The notes beneath the pieces were generated by a model. It did no database searches, was not told where the DNA came from, and saw only the letters and a program-made list of their open reading frames with translations. Positions 43,620-52,258 of a DNA stretch of 57,186 nt are shown here, one piece after another (within the stretch, counting starts at the first letter, position 1; every line of letters begins with the position of its first letter). The DNA lies in NCBI RefSeq assembly GCF_009674565.1, contig NZ_WKJL01000030.1, forward strand, positions 1-57,186, read 5' to 3'. The position numbers and the translations under genes were made by a program. Source of the stretch: Duganella aquatilis (lineage in GTDB: Bacteria > Pseudomonadota > Gammaproteobacteria > Burkholderiales > Burkholderiaceae_D).

Positions 43620-43668
43620 GCCTTGCGGCGGGTCCGGCTCCGGTCCGACCGGTTCCTGCTAGAGGAAC

Positions 43669-46455
43669 TTAGTCAAACTTGTATTGCAGGCCGACTTTGA
43701 CGTAGCGGCCGGTGGCGCCCGAGGCGTCCATCGGGTTGAAGCTCATGCCGCCGTAGGTCAGCGCGTCCAGCGGGGCGATGCGGTCCAGCACGTTGTTCAT
43801 CGATGCGTACAGTTGCAGCGCTTTGCTCCAGTTGTAGCGGGTCGACAGGTCCAGCGTGGTGAACGATGGCAGGCGGCAGGCGCCGTTCGGCGAAGGCGTG
43901 CCGTTGGCGAACAGCACTGCGCAAGGCGCGCCTTCGTAACGGATGTTCTTCATGTCCGAGCGGTAGTTGACGGTACCGGCCACGTTCCAGTTGCCCTTGT
44001 CCCAGGAGGCGATCAGGTTGATCTTGTCCTTCGGCGTGCCGGCGCAATCCGAGGTATCGCAGTTGCCGTGGGTGCCGGCGAACTGGAAGGTCTGGCTCTT
44101 GTCGGCGCGTACCCACGAAGCCACGTGCGACCACACCAGGTTGATGGTGCCCTTGCCGTAGTCACCCAGGCGCAGACGCTGTTTGACGTCCAGGTCGATA
44201 CCTTTGACTTCGGTGTAGCTGGAGTTCTGGTATGGCGCCTTGGAGATCAGCAGGGTGCCGGTGTTGGGCTGCACTACGCCGTTCACCACCAGGTTGTTGT
44301 CGGCGCGCACGGCGGTTGGCAGGGCGGCGGCTTCAACATACGACAGCGGATTGATTTCGTTGGTGCGGCGGATTTTCCACGCGTCCAGCGACATATTGGT
44401 GTCGTTCAGCGGATCCCAGACCATGCCCAGGGTGTAGCCTTTCGACTTTTCCGGGGCCAGGTTCGGGTTGCCGATCTTGACCGCGCCGATCTGGATGTTG
44501 CAATCCAGGGTGGTGGCGCCGCCGGCTGCCGGCTTGCCGCCAGGGCAACGGACCGGATCGACCACCGACGAGGTGCCGGTCGACTGGCTGGCCAGGTTGG
44601 ATTCCGCCACGCCAGGGGCGCGGAAACCTTCGGTGTAGGTGCCGCGCAGCGCGAAGCTCTTGATCGGGGTCCATTTCGCGCCCAGTTTCGGCGTGGTCGA
44701 ATTGAAGTTCGAGTAGTGGTCGTAACGCAGCGCGCCCGACAGTTCCACGGTCTTCAGGACCGGCGCCAGCAGTTCGGCGTAGATGGCCGATACCTTGGTG
44801 TCGCCCTTGGCGGCCACGTAGGAGATGTTGGTCGAGCCGTCGTCCGAACCGGTCAGCGACGGGTTGTCCAGCTGCTCGTGGCGGTGTTCGCCGCCGATCG
44901 CCAGGCCCAGGTTGCCGCCTGGCAGTGCGAACAGTTCACGCGAGGCCTTGAAGTCGACGATGTCCAGCTTGGTGGTCGAGTTGGACGAAGCGTTGACGCG
45001 CAGCGCGGCGTACAGCGAGGCCGGGTTCTTGTAGGCTTGCGAACCGATGTAGTACGGGAAGTACTGGCTGGTTGGATCGCCCAGTGCCGATTTCAGCACT
45101 TTCATGTTCAGCTGGTTGGTCCACTCCAGGTACAGCTTCGATTCCGAGTGGGTGAAGCCGGCATCCCAGTCCCAGCCGAAGTTGCTGCCCTTGGCGCCCA
45201 GCACGATGCGGCTGAAGTCGTTGTTGGCGATGTGGTTGCTTGGGCCCAGGTCGAACATCGAGTAGCGCAGACGGGTGTCGGTGCCGAAGATGTTTTGCGG
45301 GTGGGCGCCCGACATCAGCAGGTCGTTGCTGTACAGGATGATGCCGTTCGGGTTGGCGGCGGTGGCCGGGAAGGTCACGTTCGGGGTGGCCGAGACCGGC
45401 GCCAGCATGAACGAGCTGTTGCGGGTCGAGTAGCCCAGTTCGGTGTACACCTGCAGGTCGGAGTTCACCTGCAGGGTGCCGCGGGTGTACAGGTTCAGCG
45501 ATTCAACGTTCGGTTGCAGGTCGCGGAACTGGTCTTGCGACCACAGGCAGCCGCCGGCGGCGTCCTGCTTGACGGTCTGCGAGAACTGCGAGCAGCCGCC
45601 CAGCGAGACGTAGTTCTTGGTTTTCGGGTCCATCAGCGCGCCGGTCGGCGTGGCTGCCGAGGCGCCCGGGGTGATGTAGCCGCCCATGTACTGGGTGTTC
45701 TGCAGGTAGCCCCATGGACGGATGTCGCCGTGGCCGATCCAGCCGCGGTCCTTGCGGGCGGACGCCGCCAATTCGTCGGACTTCTTGTACTCGATGTTGA
45801 ACACCAGGTTGTACTTGTCGTCGTCCAGATTGCCCTTGCCGATGGTGACGGCCAGGTTGTTCTGGTTGTTGTCGCTGTAGCGCGACGTGCCGGTGTCGGC
45901 CTTGATGGTGACGCCTTCGAAGTCTTTGCGCAGGATGATGTTGACCACGCCGGCGATGGCGTCGGCACCGTAGGTCGACGAGGCGCCGTCCTTCAGCACT
46001 TCAATGCGTTCCACCAGCTGCATCGGGATGGTCGACAGGTCGGTGAAGCTCTTCTGGCCGTCATCGGCGCGGGCGAACGGCGCCATGCGGCGGCCGTTCA
46101 GCAGCACCAGGGTCGAGGTCGCGCCTAGGCCGCGCAGCGAAATGGCGGTCGAACCGGCGGCGAAGCCGCTGCCGAAACCGCTCGGCAGCGAACCGGCGCC
46201 GTCCACGGTCAGGCTCTGCAGGAATTCGGCGACGGTGCCCTTGCCGGATTTCATCAGCTCGTCACGGGTGATCATTTGCACCGGCGAGGCGGTCTCGGCG
46301 GACGCGCGCTTGATGCTCGAACCCGTGATTTCCACGCGCTGGATCGGGCCGGTCGGCTCGGCGTTTTGGGCGAAGGCTGGCATGGCCAGGACTGCTGCTA
46401 CGGAACCCGAGAACATCAGGCGCACGGAGCGGGATAAAACCGTTTCCATCATCAT
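43669..46455 (-). CDS. TonB-dependent outer-membrane receptor R5
   Basis: From the ATG at 46455 (GGAG nine bases before) it has 928 residues. The signal peptide MMMETVLSRSVRLMFSGSVA...AFAQ nearly matches that of R1. It has the TonB-box-like PIQRVEITGSSIKR, a plug with SLRGLGATSTLVLLNGRRMAPFA and VEILKDGASSTYGADAIAGVVNIILRK, and a full barrel. The C-terminus reads LQYKFD: an aspartate follows the phenylalanine that is normally last, which is odd for the BAM recognition signal. Three regions with cysteine pairs suggest disulfide-closed loops. It is divergent from a peptide-type ABC importer, which could take its substrate onward; that link is an inference. Confidence 0.93.
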   Translation of the reverse strand: MMMETVLSRSVRLMFSGSVAAVLAMPAFAQNAEPTGPIQRVEITGSSIKRASAETASPVQMITRDELMKSGKGTVAEFLQSLTVDGAGSLPSGFGSGFAAGSTAISLRGLGATSTLVLLNGRRMAPFARADDGQKSFTDLSTIPMQLVERIEVLKDGASSTYGADAIAGVVNIILRKDFEGVTIKADTGTSRYSDNNQNNLAVTIGKGNLDDDKYNLVFNIEYKKSDELAASARKDRGWIGHGDIRPWGYLQNTQYMGGYITPGASAATPTGALMDPKTKNYVSLGGCSQFSQTVKQDAAGGCLWSQDQFRDLQPNVESLNLYTRGTLQVNSDLQVYTELGYSTRNSSFMLAPVSATPNVTFPATAANPNGIILYSNDLLMSGAHPQNIFGTDTRLRYSMFDLGPSNHIANNDFSRIVLGAKGSNFGWDWDAGFTHSESKLYLEWTNQLNMKVLKSALGDPTSQYFPYYIGSQAYKNPASLYAALRVNASSNSTTKLDIVDFKASRELFALPGGNLGLAIGGEHRHEQLDNPSLTGSDDGSTNISYVAAKGDTKVSAIYAELLAPVLKTVELSGALRYDHYSNFNSTTPKLGAKWTPIKSFALRGTYTEGFRAPGVAESNLASQSTGTSSVVDPVRCPGGKPAAGGATTLDCNIQIGAVKIGNPNLAPEKSKGYTLGMVWDPLNDTNMSLDAWKIRRTNEINPLSYVEAAALPTAVRADNNLVVNGVVQPNTGTLLISKAPYQNSSYTEVKGIDLDVKQRLRLGDYGKGTINLVWSHVASWVRADKSQTFQFAGTHGNCDTSDCAGTPKDKINLIASWDKGNWNVAGTVNYRSDMKNIRYEGAPCAVLFANGTPSPNGACRLPSFTTLDLSTRYNWSKALQLYASMNNVLDRIAPLDALTYGGMSFNPMDASGATGRYVKVGLQYKFD

Positions 46456-46553
46456 CAACAAACACTCCAAAGAAATTCGCATTCAGCCCAATCATGCGGA
46501 AATTGCAGATCAGACTCGGTATTTCGTAAATAAAGTAATTACGAAAGGGGCGC

Positions 46554-46583
46554 ATGTAACCATCTGTAGAAGTTGCTTGTCAA
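46554..46583 (-). promoter_or_regulatory. Promoter of receptor R5
   Basis: On the minus strand, TTGACA (46583-46578) and TTACAT (46559-46554) are separated by 18 bases. Transcription would start near 46547, giving a leader of about 90 bases before the R5 ATG. Confidence 0.6.
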
Positions 46584-46722
46584 ACACAATTGCGATTTTT
46601 GACGTGCCAAAACAACAGTTTGTGTAAAAAATACACGGCTTTTTGTAAAGGCATTTGCGCCGCAACGCCAGATGGCATGCGGGTTTGCGTACGGCAACAC
46701 TGTGCCGCAGCACAGAATTTGC

Positions 46723-46751
46723 TTGACTCCGCGGAATCGCGGTATTGTGAT
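46723..46751 (+). promoter_or_regulatory. Promoter with internal palindrome before the ABC importer
   Basis: TTGACT (46723-46728) and TGTGAT (46746-46751) are 17 bases apart. The spacer contains CCGCG-GAAT-CGCGG (46729-46742), a perfect inverted repeat in the position where a repressor or MerR-type activator could bind. The rest of the 46456-46777 region is AT-rich and carries the R5 promoter; no gene is visible in it. Confidence 0.5.
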
Positions 46752-46777
46752 CGCCATTTTGCGGCGTAAGGATGGGT

Positions 46778-48547
46778 ATGCAGTGTTTGAAAATTGCCGC
46801 GGCCGCCAGCCTGGTTCTGCTGGCGACATGCTGTGCGCAGGCGGCGCCGGTGAAGACCTTGCGCTACATCCTACCGGCCGCCGAGGCCAGCTTCGATCCG
46901 GCGCTGGGGCGCGACTACTATACCGGCCACGTCACCGAGGCGATCTTTGAAACGCTGTACACCTATGACTACCTGGCGCGGCCGGTGAAGCTGGCGCCGG
47001 AGACGGCCGCCGCGCTACCGGAAGTATCGGGCGACGGCAAGACCTACCTGATCCGCCTGAAGAAGGGCAGCTATTTCACGCCCGACCCGGCTTTCGGCGG
47101 CAAGCCGCGCGAACTGACGGTGGCCGACTACGTCTATTCCTGGAAGCGGCTGTTCGATCCGCGCCTGGCCTCGCCCAACGCCTGGCTGCTGGAAGGCAAG
47201 GTGATCGGCCTGGATGCGCTGGCCGCCCAGGCCCAGCAGACCGGCCGCTTCAACTACGACGCGCCGGTGGCGGGGCTGGAGATCATCGATCGCTACACGC
47301 TGCGCATTCACCTGACCCACACCGATTTCAACCTCGGCATGATCCTGGCCTATGAGCCGCTGGCGGCGGTGGCGCGCGAGGTCGTCGAAAAATATGGCGA
47401 CGCCAAGGGCGAGGTGGCCGGCCACCCGGTCGGCACCGGCGCTTACAAGCTGGGCGAATGGATACGCGGCAGCCGCATCGTGCTGGAAGAGAACACCGGC
47501 CATCGCCCGGAGACCTGGGACTTCCAGCCCAGCGCCGATGGCGACGAGCGCATCGTGGCGCGCATGCGGGGCAAGAAGATGCCGCAGATCGGCCGCATCG
47601 AGATCAGCGTGCAGCTGGAGGACCAGTCGCGCTGGCTGTCCTTCATCAGCGGCGGCGCCGATATCTTCTGGCTGGAGGGCGCGCTGTCGCCCAAGGCGCT
47701 GGTGGACGGCAGGCTGCGGCCGGAACTGGCGGCGCGCGGCATCCAGCTGTCGCGCATCGTCGATCCGGAACTGAGCTATTACTACTGGAATATGCGCGAT
47801 CCGGTGGTGGGTGGCTTCAGCAAGGAAAAGATCGCGCTGCGGCGCGCCATCGCCATGGCGCACGACGTGGACGAGGAAATCAGGCTGGTGCTGAATGGCG
47901 AGGCGCAGCGCCTGTACTTCCCGATCCCGCCCGGCGTGGCCGGCCACGCTGCGAACTACCAGCCGCTGCTGCGCTACGATCCGGCGCTGGCCAACCGGCT
48001 GCTGGACCGCTATGGCTACAAAAAGGGCGCGGACGGCTGGCGCACGCTGCCCGATGGCAAGCCGCTGGTGATCACCTACACCTCGCGCAACGAGGCCAAC
48101 GGCGTGCTGATGGCCGAGCTGTGGCGCAAGACTTACAACCGGCTCGGCATCCGCATGGAGAACCAGCGCATGATCTTCAGCGATATCCAGAAGGCGGAAA
48201 CGCTGTGCAAGGTGCAGACGCGTACCTACCAATGGCTGGCCGATTATCCGGACGGAGACAATTTCATGCAGCTGTTCTACGGCGGCAATATCGGCCAGAA
48301 CAACAACGGCTGCTACCAGGATGCGCAGTACGACGCCTGGTTCGAGGCCAGCCACAGCATGCCGCCGGGACCGGAGCGCGATGCGCTGTACCGCAAGATG
48401 GCGCGCCAGATCGAGGCGCAGGCGGTGGCCATGCCGGCGTTCTCGCGCTACCGCAACATGCTGGCGCAGCCGGCTGTAATAGGGTACAAGAAACATCCCA
48501 TCCTGCACCAGGAATGGAAGTACATCGATATCGAAAGCAAGGACTGA
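46778..48547 (+). CDS. Peptide-type ABC transporter substrate-binding protein (SBP_bac_5)
   Basis: The ATG at 46778 (589 residues) is preferred because AAGGA lies six bases upstream and would overlap the alternative ATG at 46772. A signal peptide ends near CCAQA-AP; the two adjacent cysteines make a lipoprotein form possible, but the lipobox is poor. The mature part has the family's features: LRYILPAAEASFDPAL, VADYVYSWKRLFDPRLASPNAW, a central GHPVGTGAYKL and a late YQWLADYPDGDNF. It captures peptides or similar ligands in the periplasm for the two permeases and the ATPase that follow. The ligand cannot be named. Confidence 0.93.
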   Translation: MQCLKIAAAASLVLLATCCAQAAPVKTLRYILPAAEASFDPALGRDYYTGHVTEAIFETLYTYDYLARPVKLAPETAAALPEVSGDGKTYLIRLKKGSYFTPDPAFGGKPRELTVADYVYSWKRLFDPRLASPNAWLLEGKVIGLDALAAQAQQTGRFNYDAPVAGLEIIDRYTLRIHLTHTDFNLGMILAYEPLAAVAREVVEKYGDAKGEVAGHPVGTGAYKLGEWIRGSRIVLEENTGHRPETWDFQPSADGDERIVARMRGKKMPQIGRIEISVQLEDQSRWLSFISGGADIFWLEGALSPKALVDGRLRPELAARGIQLSRIVDPELSYYYWNMRDPVVGGFSKEKIALRRAIAMAHDVDEEIRLVLNGEAQRLYFPIPPGVAGHAANYQPLLRYDPALANRLLDRYGYKKGADGWRTLPDGKPLVITYTSRNEANGVLMAELWRKTYNRLGIRMENQRMIFSDIQKAETLCKVQTRTYQWLADYPDGDNFMQLFYGGNIGQNNNGCYQDAQYDAWFEASHSMPPGPERDALYRKMARQIEAQAVAMPAFSRYRNMLAQPAVIGYKKHPILHQEWKYIDIESKD

Positions 48548-48548
48548 G

Positions 48549-49487
48549 ATGCTGGCTTACATCGTTCGACGCCTGTGGCAGATGCTGCCGACCATGCTGG
48601 GCGTGGTGCTGCTGGTGTTCGTGCTGTTCAACTGGGTGGGCGGCGATCCGGCCTACATCCTGGCCGGCAAGATGGCCAACGCGGAGAGCATCGCCAACAT
48701 CCGCCGCCAGCTCGGCGTGGACCAGCCTTATTACGTGCAGCTGTGGATTTTCATCAGGCAGATCGCCACCTTCGACTTCGGCCTGAGCTGGGCCACCAGC
48801 GAGCCGGTGTCGCACATCATCGCGACGCGACTGGGACCGTCGCTGACGGTGCTGATACCGCTGACCGTGCTGGAAACGCTGATCGGCATCGCGCTGGCGC
48901 TGGTGATCGCCTTCGTGCGCGGTTCGCTGACGGACCGCGCGGTGATGATCGCCTGCACGGTTGGCATGTCGGTCAGCATCCTGGTCTACATCATCGTGTT
49001 CCAGTACGGGCTGGCGTATCAGCTGGGCCTGTTCCCGGTGCAGGGCTGGGGCGAAAGTTTTGGCGAGAACCTGCTGCGCTACGCGGCGCTGCCGATCCTG
49101 ATCGGGCTGGCGGTGTCGCTGGCGCCGACCTTGCGCCTGTTCCGCAGCTTCGTGCTGGACGAGGTGGGGCAGGACTATGTGCGCACCGCGCGCGCCAAGG
49201 GCCTGAGCGAGCGGCGCGTGATGTGGGTGCACGTGCTGCGCAATGCGGCGATTCCTATCCTGACCTACGTGATGGCCAACCTGCCGGCGTTGCTGATCGG
49301 TGCGTTTCTGCTGGAGCGTTTCTTCGGCATACCGGGCATCGGCCGCGAGGTGATCCTGGCGGTGGAACGCAGCGATTTTCCCGTGATTAAAGCGATCACC
49401 GTCTACGTGGCGGCCGCCACCATGGTGTTCAACCTGTTGACGGACCTGCTGTACCAGGCGGTCGATCCGCGGGTGAAGCTCGCATGA
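48549..49487 (+). CDS. ABC transporter permease (DppB/OppB type)
   Basis: This 312-residue inner-membrane protein has six predicted helices. The first follows MLAYIVRRLWQMLPTMLGVV, and the EAA-type coupling loop VRTARAKGLSERRVMWVHVLRNA contacts the ATPase. The ending DLLYQAVDPRVKLA is typical of the DppB/YejB group. It starts two bases after the binding-protein stop, and its stop overlaps the next gene's ATG by four bases (ATGA), so the operon is translationally coupled. The periplasmic segment before helix 2 is of ordinary size. Confidence 0.93.
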   Translation: MLAYIVRRLWQMLPTMLGVVLLVFVLFNWVGGDPAYILAGKMANAESIANIRRQLGVDQPYYVQLWIFIRQIATFDFGLSWATSEPVSHIIATRLGPSLTVLIPLTVLETLIGIALALVIAFVRGSLTDRAVMIACTVGMSVSILVYIIVFQYGLAYQLGLFPVQGWGESFGENLLRYAALPILIGLAVSLAPTLRLFRSFVLDEVGQDYVRTARAKGLSERRVMWVHVLRNAAIPILTYVMANLPALLIGAFLLERFFGIPGIGREVILAVERSDFPVIKAITVYVAAATMVFNLLTDLLYQAVDPRVKLA

Positions 49488-50566
49488 GGGCGCAGGGACT
49501 GTGGGGGCTGGCCTGGCGGCGTCTGCGCGCGGACCGGGTGGCGATGGTGGCACTGGCCGTGGTGCTGGCGTTCCTGCTGATGGTGGCGCTGTCCGCCAGC
49601 GGTTTGATCGTCGCCGATTGGGAAGACGAGGTTGGCGTCAATTACGCGCCGCCAGGTTTCAGCCACGCGGCGACGACCGCTGTTGCACCGGCCGCGCGGC
49701 CGCAGGCCTTGCCCGACAATCCCTTCGATCCCCTGGCCGACGACATGCGCGCACTGCGCGCGCAACTGGCCGGCGGCGCGGTGGAGATGTATGGCGTGGC
49801 CGATCCGCTGGCCGCCGATATGGCGGCATTGCGGGCGGCACAGCCGGCCGGCGCGGGCGGGGCAGTGGAGGGCGCCGCGCGGCGCGCGACCTTGCCCTTC
49901 GGTGGCGACAAGTGGGGCCACGACATCATCAAGAAAACCATCAAGGGCGGCGAGACCTCGATCGTGGTGGGGCTGGTGGCGGCGCTGCTGGCGGTGGCGC
50001 TGGGCACGGTGTTCGGCGCGCTGTCCGGCTATTGCGGCGGCGTGGTCGATGACTTCTTCAACTGGTTCTACAGCATCTTCACCGCGATTCCCTCGGTGCT
50101 GATGATACTCACCGTGGCGGCGGTGTTGCAGCAGAAGGGCGTGCTGACCATCGTGCTGATCCTCGGCCTGACCGGCTGGACCGGCCCGTACCGGCTGATA
50201 CGCGCCGAATACATCAAGCACAAGGCGCGCGAGTACGTGATGGCCGCCGACGCCATCGGCGCCTCGCACTGGCGCCGCATGTTCGGCCACATCTTCCCGA
50301 ATATCAGCCACGTGGCGCTGGTGCAGATGTCGATCCTGGTGGTGGGCTTCATCAAGGCCGAAGTCATTCTCAGCTTCCTCGGCTTCGGCGTGCCGGTCGG
50401 CGTGGTGTCGTGGGGCAGCATGCTGAACGAGGCGCAGAACGAACTGATCCTCGGCCGCTGGTGGCAGCTGACCGCCGCCGCCATCGCCATGGCGCTGCTG
50501 GTCACCGCCTTCTCGCTGTTCACCGACGCCCTGCGCGACGCCCTCGATCCCAAGGTGAAACCATGA
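49484..50566 (+). CDS. ABC transporter permease (DppC/OppC type) with a periplasmic insertion
   Basis: This 360-residue inner-membrane protein pairs with the preceding permease. After helix 1 (about residues 20-45) comes a periplasmic segment of about 95 residues, larger than is common in DppC. It contains a repeated 12-residue unit, DPLADDMRALRA near 81-92 and DPLAADMAALRA near 107-118, then an Ala/Gly-rich stretch. The conserved part resumes at GGDKWGHDIIKKTIKGGETS and continues through the coupling loop EYVMAADAIGASHWRRMFGHIFPN to the end DALRDALDPKVKP. YejE of enterics also has an enlarged loop here, so the importer may belong to the Yej-like branch. Its stop overlaps the ATPase start (ATGA). 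Confidence 0.9.
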   Translation: MRAQGLWGLAWRRLRADRVAMVALAVVLAFLLMVALSASGLIVADWEDEVGVNYAPPGFSHAATTAVAPAARPQALPDNPFDPLADDMRALRAQLAGGAVEMYGVADPLAADMAALRAAQPAGAGGAVEGAARRATLPFGGDKWGHDIIKKTIKGGETSIVVGLVAALLAVALGTVFGALSGYCGGVVDDFFNWFYSIFTAIPSVLMILTVAAVLQQKGVLTIVLILGLTGWTGPYRLIRAEYIKHKAREYVMAADAIGASHWRRMFGHIFPNISHVALVQMSILVVGFIKAEVILSFLGFGVPVGVVSWGSMLNEAQNELILGRWWQLTAAAIAMALLVTAFSLFTDALRDALDPKVKP

Positions 50567-52233
50567 CGCTGCTCGACGTCCGCAACCTGCGCATCGCCTT
50601 CCGCGTCGACCGCGCCACTACCGCCGAGGCCGTGAAAGGCGTCAGCTTCAGCGTGCCGCGCAACGCCACCGTGGCGCTGGTGGGCGAGTCCGGCAGCGGC
50701 AAGTCGGTCAGCTCGCTGGCGGTGATGGGGCTGCTCGATCCGGCATCGGCGCTCATCGATGCGGCCAGCAGCATCCGCTTCGACGGCACGGAGCTGCTGG
50801 CGCTGGATGGCCGCCAGCGCCGCGCGCTGTGCGGCAAGGACATCGCCATGATCTTCCAGGAGCCGATGTCGTCGCTGAACCCGGTGTTCACCGTCGGCGC
50901 GCAGATCGGCGAGGTGCTGCGGCTGCATATGGGCATGGGCAAGGCCGCGGCGCGTCGCCGCACGCTGGAACTGCTGGAGGAGGTCGGCATTCCCGATCCC
51001 GCCGCCAAAATCGACGCCTATCCGAGCCAGCTGTCCGGCGGCCAGCAGCAGCGCGTGATGATCGCCATGGCCATCGCCTGCGAACCGCGGCTGCTGATCG
51101 CCGACGAGCCGACCACCGCGCTGGACGTCACCATCCAGAAGCAGATCATGGAACTGATCGCCCGCCTGCAGCAGCGGCGCGCCATGTCGGTGCTGTTCAT
51201 CACCCACGACCTGGGACTGGTGGCCGAGATCGCCGACCACGTGATCGTCATGCGCCACGGCGAGGTGCGCGAAGCCGGCCCGGCGCAACAGGTGCTGACC
51301 CAGCCGGCCGACGCCTACACCCGGGCGCTGCTGCATTGCCGGCCGTCGCTGGAAGCGCGGCCGTGGCGCCTGCCCGTCATCGCCGATTATCTGGATGGTG
51401 CGGCACCGCCGCCGCAACCCGAACGCCAGCGCGGCACGTCGCCCGACGACCAGCCGCTGCTGGAAGTGCGCAACCTCAGCAAGCATTTCACCGTGCGCCA
51501 GGGCTGGTTCGGCAAGCGCACATTCCATGCGGTGAAGGACGTCTCGTTCACGCTGGCGCGCGGCAAGACCCTGGGCGTGGTGGGGGAATCCGGCTCCGGC
51601 AAGACCACCGTCGGCCTGACGCTGCTGCGGCTGCACCAAGCCAGCGGCGGCAGCGCCGTGTTCGACGGCCGCGACCTGCTGAACATGCCGGCGCGCGAGT
51701 TCCAGGCCTACAAGCGCCGCATCCAGATCATTTTCCAGAATCCGTATGCGTCGCTGAACCCGCGCTTCACCGTCGGCGATATCCTGCTGGAACCGATGCG
51801 CATCCACCGCATCGGCGCCAGCGACCGCGAACGCATGGGCATGGCGCAGGCGCTCTTGGAAAAAGTCGGATTGCCCGCATCTGCGGTGTCCCGCTATCCG
51901 CACGAGTTTTCCGACGGCCAGCGGCAGCGCATCGCCATCGCCCGCTGCCTGAGCTTGCGGCCGGAAATCCTGGTCTGCGATGAATCGGTGTCGGCGCTGG
52001 ACGTGTCGGTGCAGGCGCAGGTGCTCAACCTGCTGCAGGATTTGCAGGACGAACTGGGGCTGTCGTATATCTTCATTTCCCACGATTTGTCGGTGATGAA
52101 GTACATGGCCGACCAGGTGATGGTGATGCACCAAGGACAAGTGGTGGAACTGGCCGATGCGGACGAGCTCTACCGTAATCCGCAACAGCCGTACACGCGC
52201 GCGCTGCTGGCGGCGATCCCTCGCAGCAGTTAA
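50563..52233 (+). CDS. Fused dipeptide-type ABC ATPase (DppD-DppF or YejF type)
   Basis: The ATG at 50563 overlaps the permease stop and gives 556 residues with two complete ABC domains in one chain. Domain 1 has Walker A GESGSGKS at 41-48, signature LSGGQQQR and Walker B LLIADEPTTALD. Domain 2 has Walker A GESGSGKTT at 341-349 and Walker B ILVCDESVSALD, but its signature reads FSDGQRQR (residues 449-456), with Asp451 in place of the usual glycine. Each domain ends with an oligopeptide-transporter C-terminal segment (PYTRALLAAIP at the end). It powers the two permeases. Fusion of both ATPases occurs in YejF. Confidence 0.94.
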   Translation: MTLLDVRNLRIAFRVDRATTAEAVKGVSFSVPRNATVALVGESGSGKSVSSLAVMGLLDPASALIDAASSIRFDGTELLALDGRQRRALCGKDIAMIFQEPMSSLNPVFTVGAQIGEVLRLHMGMGKAAARRRTLELLEEVGIPDPAAKIDAYPSQLSGGQQQRVMIAMAIACEPRLLIADEPTTALDVTIQKQIMELIARLQQRRAMSVLFITHDLGLVAEIADHVIVMRHGEVREAGPAQQVLTQPADAYTRALLHCRPSLEARPWRLPVIADYLDGAAPPPQPERQRGTSPDDQPLLEVRNLSKHFTVRQGWFGKRTFHAVKDVSFTLARGKTLGVVGESGSGKTTVGLTLLRLHQASGGSAVFDGRDLLNMPAREFQAYKRRIQIIFQNPYASLNPRFTVGDILLEPMRIHRIGASDRERMGMAQALLEKVGLPASAVSRYPHEFSDGQRQRIAIARCLSLRPEILVCDESVSALDVSVQAQVLNLLQDLQDELGLSYIFISHDLSVMKYMADQVMVMHQGQVVELADADELYRNPQQPYTRALLAAIPRSS

Positions 52234-52258
52234 GCGATTTTTAAGTTAAGATATCCGA

